Program-made: the position numbers and the translations under genes | Source: Buchnera aphidicola str. Sg (Schizaphis graminum) | Lineage (GTDB): Bacteria > Pseudomonadota > Gammaproteobacteria > Enterobacterales > Enterobacteriaceae | Direction: 5' to 3' | DNA: 64,000 nucleotides | NCBI RefSeq assembly: GCF_000007365.1 | Contig: NC_004061.1 | Location: forward strand, 186,001-250,000 | Shown: positions 62,198-64,000 of the stretch, piece after piece | Position numbering within the stretch: position 1 is the first letter of the stretch | How the letters are laid out: each line of letters opens with the position of its first letter | The notes under the pieces: model-generated | Databases searched by the model: none | What the model was told of the DNA's origin: nothing | The model's input: the letters and a program-made list of their open reading frames with translations, nothing else

Positions 62198-63136
62198 TTA
62201 TTCTTTTAATTCAGCTGTGCGAAGCACAGAGCTGCGAGCTCGAGGATTTTTTTCAATTTCTTTTTGAGTCGGAAAAATTCGATTAATAATTTTTAATTTA
62301 CATATTCTTAATGTTTCTAATTTATTTTCTGTAATTGGTAAACCATATGGAACAGTAGCTTTTTTACTATATTTCATCATAAAATTTTTTACTATTCTAT
62401 CTTCTAAAGAATGAAAACTAATAATAGAAAGACGACCTCCTGGCTTTAATATTTTTAAGCTATTTTCTAATCCTTTTTTAATTTCTTCTAGTTCTTGATT
62501 AATATAAATTCTAATAGCTTGAAAAGTTCTTTTCGCAGGATGTTTAAATTTGTTTTTTATAGGTGTTGCTTTTTTTATAATATCTACCAGTTCAAAAGTA
62601 TTGTTTATTTTCTTTTTTTTGCAATAGTCTTTTATTGCATAAGCAATTCTTTTTGAAAATCGCTCTTCCCCAAAATTTTTTAAAACAAAATAAATTTTAT
62701 TTATATCACTTTTGAAAAGCCACTCTGAAGCAGAAATACCAGCATGTGGATTCATTCTCATATCTAAAGGACCATTTTTTTTAAATGAAAAGCCTCTTTT
62801 TTCATTTTCTATTTGCAGTGATGATGTTCCAAGATCAAATAATATTCCGTTAACTTTGCCAATAATGTTATTATATTTTGCATAATTTAAAATTTTTGAA
62901 AAATTTGAATGAATAATATGAAAACGTTTGTCTTTAATTTGATTGCCTATAAATACAGAATTTGGATCTCTATCAATAGCATAGAGTCTTCCTTCTCTTC
63001 CTATTGTTTTTAAAATTGAAAGGGCATGACCACCCATTCCAAATGTACCATCAATATAAATGCCATTTTTTTTTATTTTTAATGATTCGATTAGTTCTTT
63101 TTTCATTACAGAAATATGTTTGATTGTTTGATTCAT
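62198..63136 (-). CDS. rsmH: 16S rRNA m4C1402 methyltransferase RsmH
   Basis: RsmH (MraW) methylates N4 of C1402 in 16S rRNA using SAM. I chose the ATG at 63134-63136 ([19 protein letters not shown]), which matches the family start; an upstream in-frame ATG at 63184 would run through the hairpin at 63169-63200. The product is 312 aa (E. coli 313). The SAM loop is [13 protein letters not shown] (about residue 33), with [52 protein letters not shown] and [14 protein letters not shown] following. It is the first gene of the dcw cluster, as mraZ is absent. Confidence 0.95.
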   Translation of the reverse strand: MNQTIKHISVMKKELIESLKIKKNGIYIDGTFGMGGHALSILKTIGREGRLYAIDRDPNSVFIGNQIKDKRFHIIHSNFSKILNYAKYNNIIGKVNGILFDLGTSSLQIENEKRGFSFKKNGPLDMRMNPHAGISASEWLFKSDINKIYFVLKNFGEERFSKRIAYAIKDYCKKKKINNTFELVDIIKKATPIKNKFKHPAKRTFQAIRIYINQELEEIKKGLENSLKILKPGGRLSIISFHSLEDRIVKNFMMKYSKKATVPYGLPITENKLETLRICKLKIINRIFPTQKEIEKNPRARSSVLRTAELKE

Positions 63137-63168
63137 ATTGGAATATACATGATATAAATAAAGAAAGT

Positions 63169-63200
63169 ACATAGTCATTTTCAAATGAAAATGACTATGT
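63169..63200 (-). terminator. Terminator between ilvH and rsmH
   Basis: A perfect 14-base stem (63169-63182 with 63187-63200) closes a four-base AAAT loop. It lies 108 bases after the ilvH stop and 32 bases before rsmH on the same strand. A moderately U-rich stretch follows on the minus strand. It separates ilvIH from the dcw cluster. Confidence 0.65.
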
Positions 63201-63308
63201 TTAATGTATTTTTTATAAATTATTTTTAAATATTGTTATATAAATAAAAAATCTTTTTTTTAAAAGAATTTTTTTCAATAGAAGTTATTTTCTATGTTTA
63301 CAAAAAAG

Positions 63309-63785
63309 TTAACCTCGAGCAATTCCCACTATCCCAGAACGAGTCATTTCAATGATTTCTGTTGTATTTCTAATTATTTTAAGAAAAGAATCTAATTTTT
63401 TTGCAGTACCAGTAATCTGTAATACATATGTTGTAGATGTTATATCTACAATTTGTCCTCGAAATACTTCGGTAATATGTTTAACATCATCTTTTTTACA
63501 GTTGTTTGTTTGTACCTTTAATAACATTATTTCACGTTCTATATGAGAATTTTGTCCGACTTTTATTACTCTTAATACATCAATTAATTTGTGTAGTTGT
63601 TTTTCAATTTGCTCAATAGATTTTTCATTTCCGATTGTTTGTATAGTCATTTTTGATAGAGAAGGATCTTCTGTTGGTGCGACTGTAATTGTTTCTATAT
63701 TGTAACCTCGCTGTGAAAACAATCCTATGACTCGTGATAATGCACCTGATTCATTCTCTAAGAGAACAGATAAAATTCTTCGCAT
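63309..63785 (-). CDS. ilvH: Acetolactate synthase III small subunit
   Basis: IlvH is the regulatory subunit of acetohydroxyacid synthase, the first common enzyme of valine, leucine and isoleucine synthesis. It is 158 aa (E. coli 163). The N-terminal ACT domain [19 protein letters not shown] ... [19 protein letters not shown] is well conserved; the C-terminal half ([18 protein letters not shown]) activates the large subunit. It starts 4 bases after the ilvI stop. Valine feedback residues cannot be evaluated here with certainty. Confidence 0.96.
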   Translation of the reverse strand: MRRILSVLLENESGALSRVIGLFSQRGYNIETITVAPTEDPSLSKMTIQTIGNEKSIEQIEKQLHKLIDVLRVIKVGQNSHIEREIMLLKVQTNNCKKDDVKHITEVFRGQIVDITSTTYVLQITGTAKKLDSFLKIIRNTTEIIEMTRSGIVGIARG

Positions 63786-63789
63786 ATTT

Positions 63790-64000
63790 TTAGGAAACCT
63801 CTTTTTTCCTTAACCACATTTCATTCATGCCACCACCTTGAATTTGCATAGGATAAACATGCTCAGAATCATCTATTTGAATATCTAAAAAAACTAAATT
63901 ACCTTCAGATAGTTTTTTTAATGCTAATATTAATTTTTCTTCTAATTCTTCATTTGTTTTTACCTTTAAACCAATATGTCCGTATGATTCAACTAATTTT
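63790..64000 (-). CDS. ilvI: Acetolactate synthase III large subunit, C-terminal end (partial)
   Basis: The last ~70 codons of IlvI lie at the right edge on the minus strand; the start is beyond the window. The readable end is [13 protein letters not shown] ... [20 protein letters not shown], then [13 protein letters not shown] and a TAA at 63790-63792. This matches the E. coli IlvI end ([23 protein letters not shown]). The thiamine-diphosphate site is not visible. It is co-transcribed with ilvH. Confidence 0.93.
   Translation of the reverse strand, partial: KLVESYGHIGLKVKTNEELEEKLILALKKLSEGNLVFLDIQIDDSEHVYPMQIQGGGMNEMWLRKKEVS

Noticed and set aside
1-64000. CRISPR arrays, insertion sequences, prophage or foreign gene islands
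   Set aside because: No spaced direct repeats, transposase, integrase or region of unlike composition was seen; every long gene has an enterobacterial orthologue.

Overview
The window is a chromosomal segment of an AT-rich, reduced gammaproteobacterial genome. Gene content, order and protein similarity point to Buchnera aphidicola, the obligate aphid endosymbiont. The supporting signs are very low GC, long A/T homopolymers, near full-length orthologues of E. coli proteins, missing neighbours (no ftsQ, lpxC, mraZ, pdhR or panD at their usual places), no mobile elements, and the tmRNA tag ANNKQNYALAA. This assignment rests on recall of family sequences, not on a search.

Layout: (1) 1-6.5 kb: prfA end, prmC, sirB1, nadE, ackA-pta. 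(2) 6.5-13 kb, minus strand: yfaE, nrdB, nrdA (class Ia ribonucleotide reductase with its ferredoxin) and gyrA. (3) 13-21.8 kb: a DUF2076 protein, a 2-Cys peroxiredoxin, ung, grpE, nadK, bamE, ssrA (tmRNA), grxD, rnt, sodA, pth, ychF. (4) 21.8-30 kb: thrABC operon on the minus strand with an attenuator-like hairpin before thrA, then hpt, panBC, dksA. (5) 30.3-38.5 kb: truA, a decayed mrcB (PBP1b) pseudogene, secA, mutT, coaE, guaC. (6) 38.7-44.1 kb: aceE-aceF-lpdA (pyruvate dehydrogenase). (7) 44.2-47.2 kb: speD, speE, mtn, erpA. (8) 47.5-63.1 kb, minus strand: the division and cell wall (dcw) cluster rsmH-ftsL-ftsI-murE-murF-mraY-murD-ftsW-murG-murC-ddlB-ftsA-ftsZ. (9) ilvH and the end of ilvI at the right edge.

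The genes fit a nutritional symbiont. Threonine, pantoate/pantothenate and branched-chain amino acid steps are kept. So are acetate and pyruvate metabolism, dNTP and purine salvage, polyamine synthesis, protein export and a cell wall pathway. Transcriptional regulator genes are nearly absent (DksA is the exception), but a good sigma-32 type promoter remains before grpE.

The most striking observation is that seven genes (yfaE, ung, murE, murF, mraY, ftsW, murC) are each split by a single one-base frame change lying exactly in a run of 10-12 A residues (sense strand). Five of them are in the dcw cluster, and protein similarity continues cleanly on both sides. The candidates are RNA-polymerase slippage that restores the frame, early pseudogenisation, or homopolymer sequencing error. 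Near them, mrcB is unambiguously dead. I saw no CRISPR array, phage, insertion sequence or unknown multigene system.
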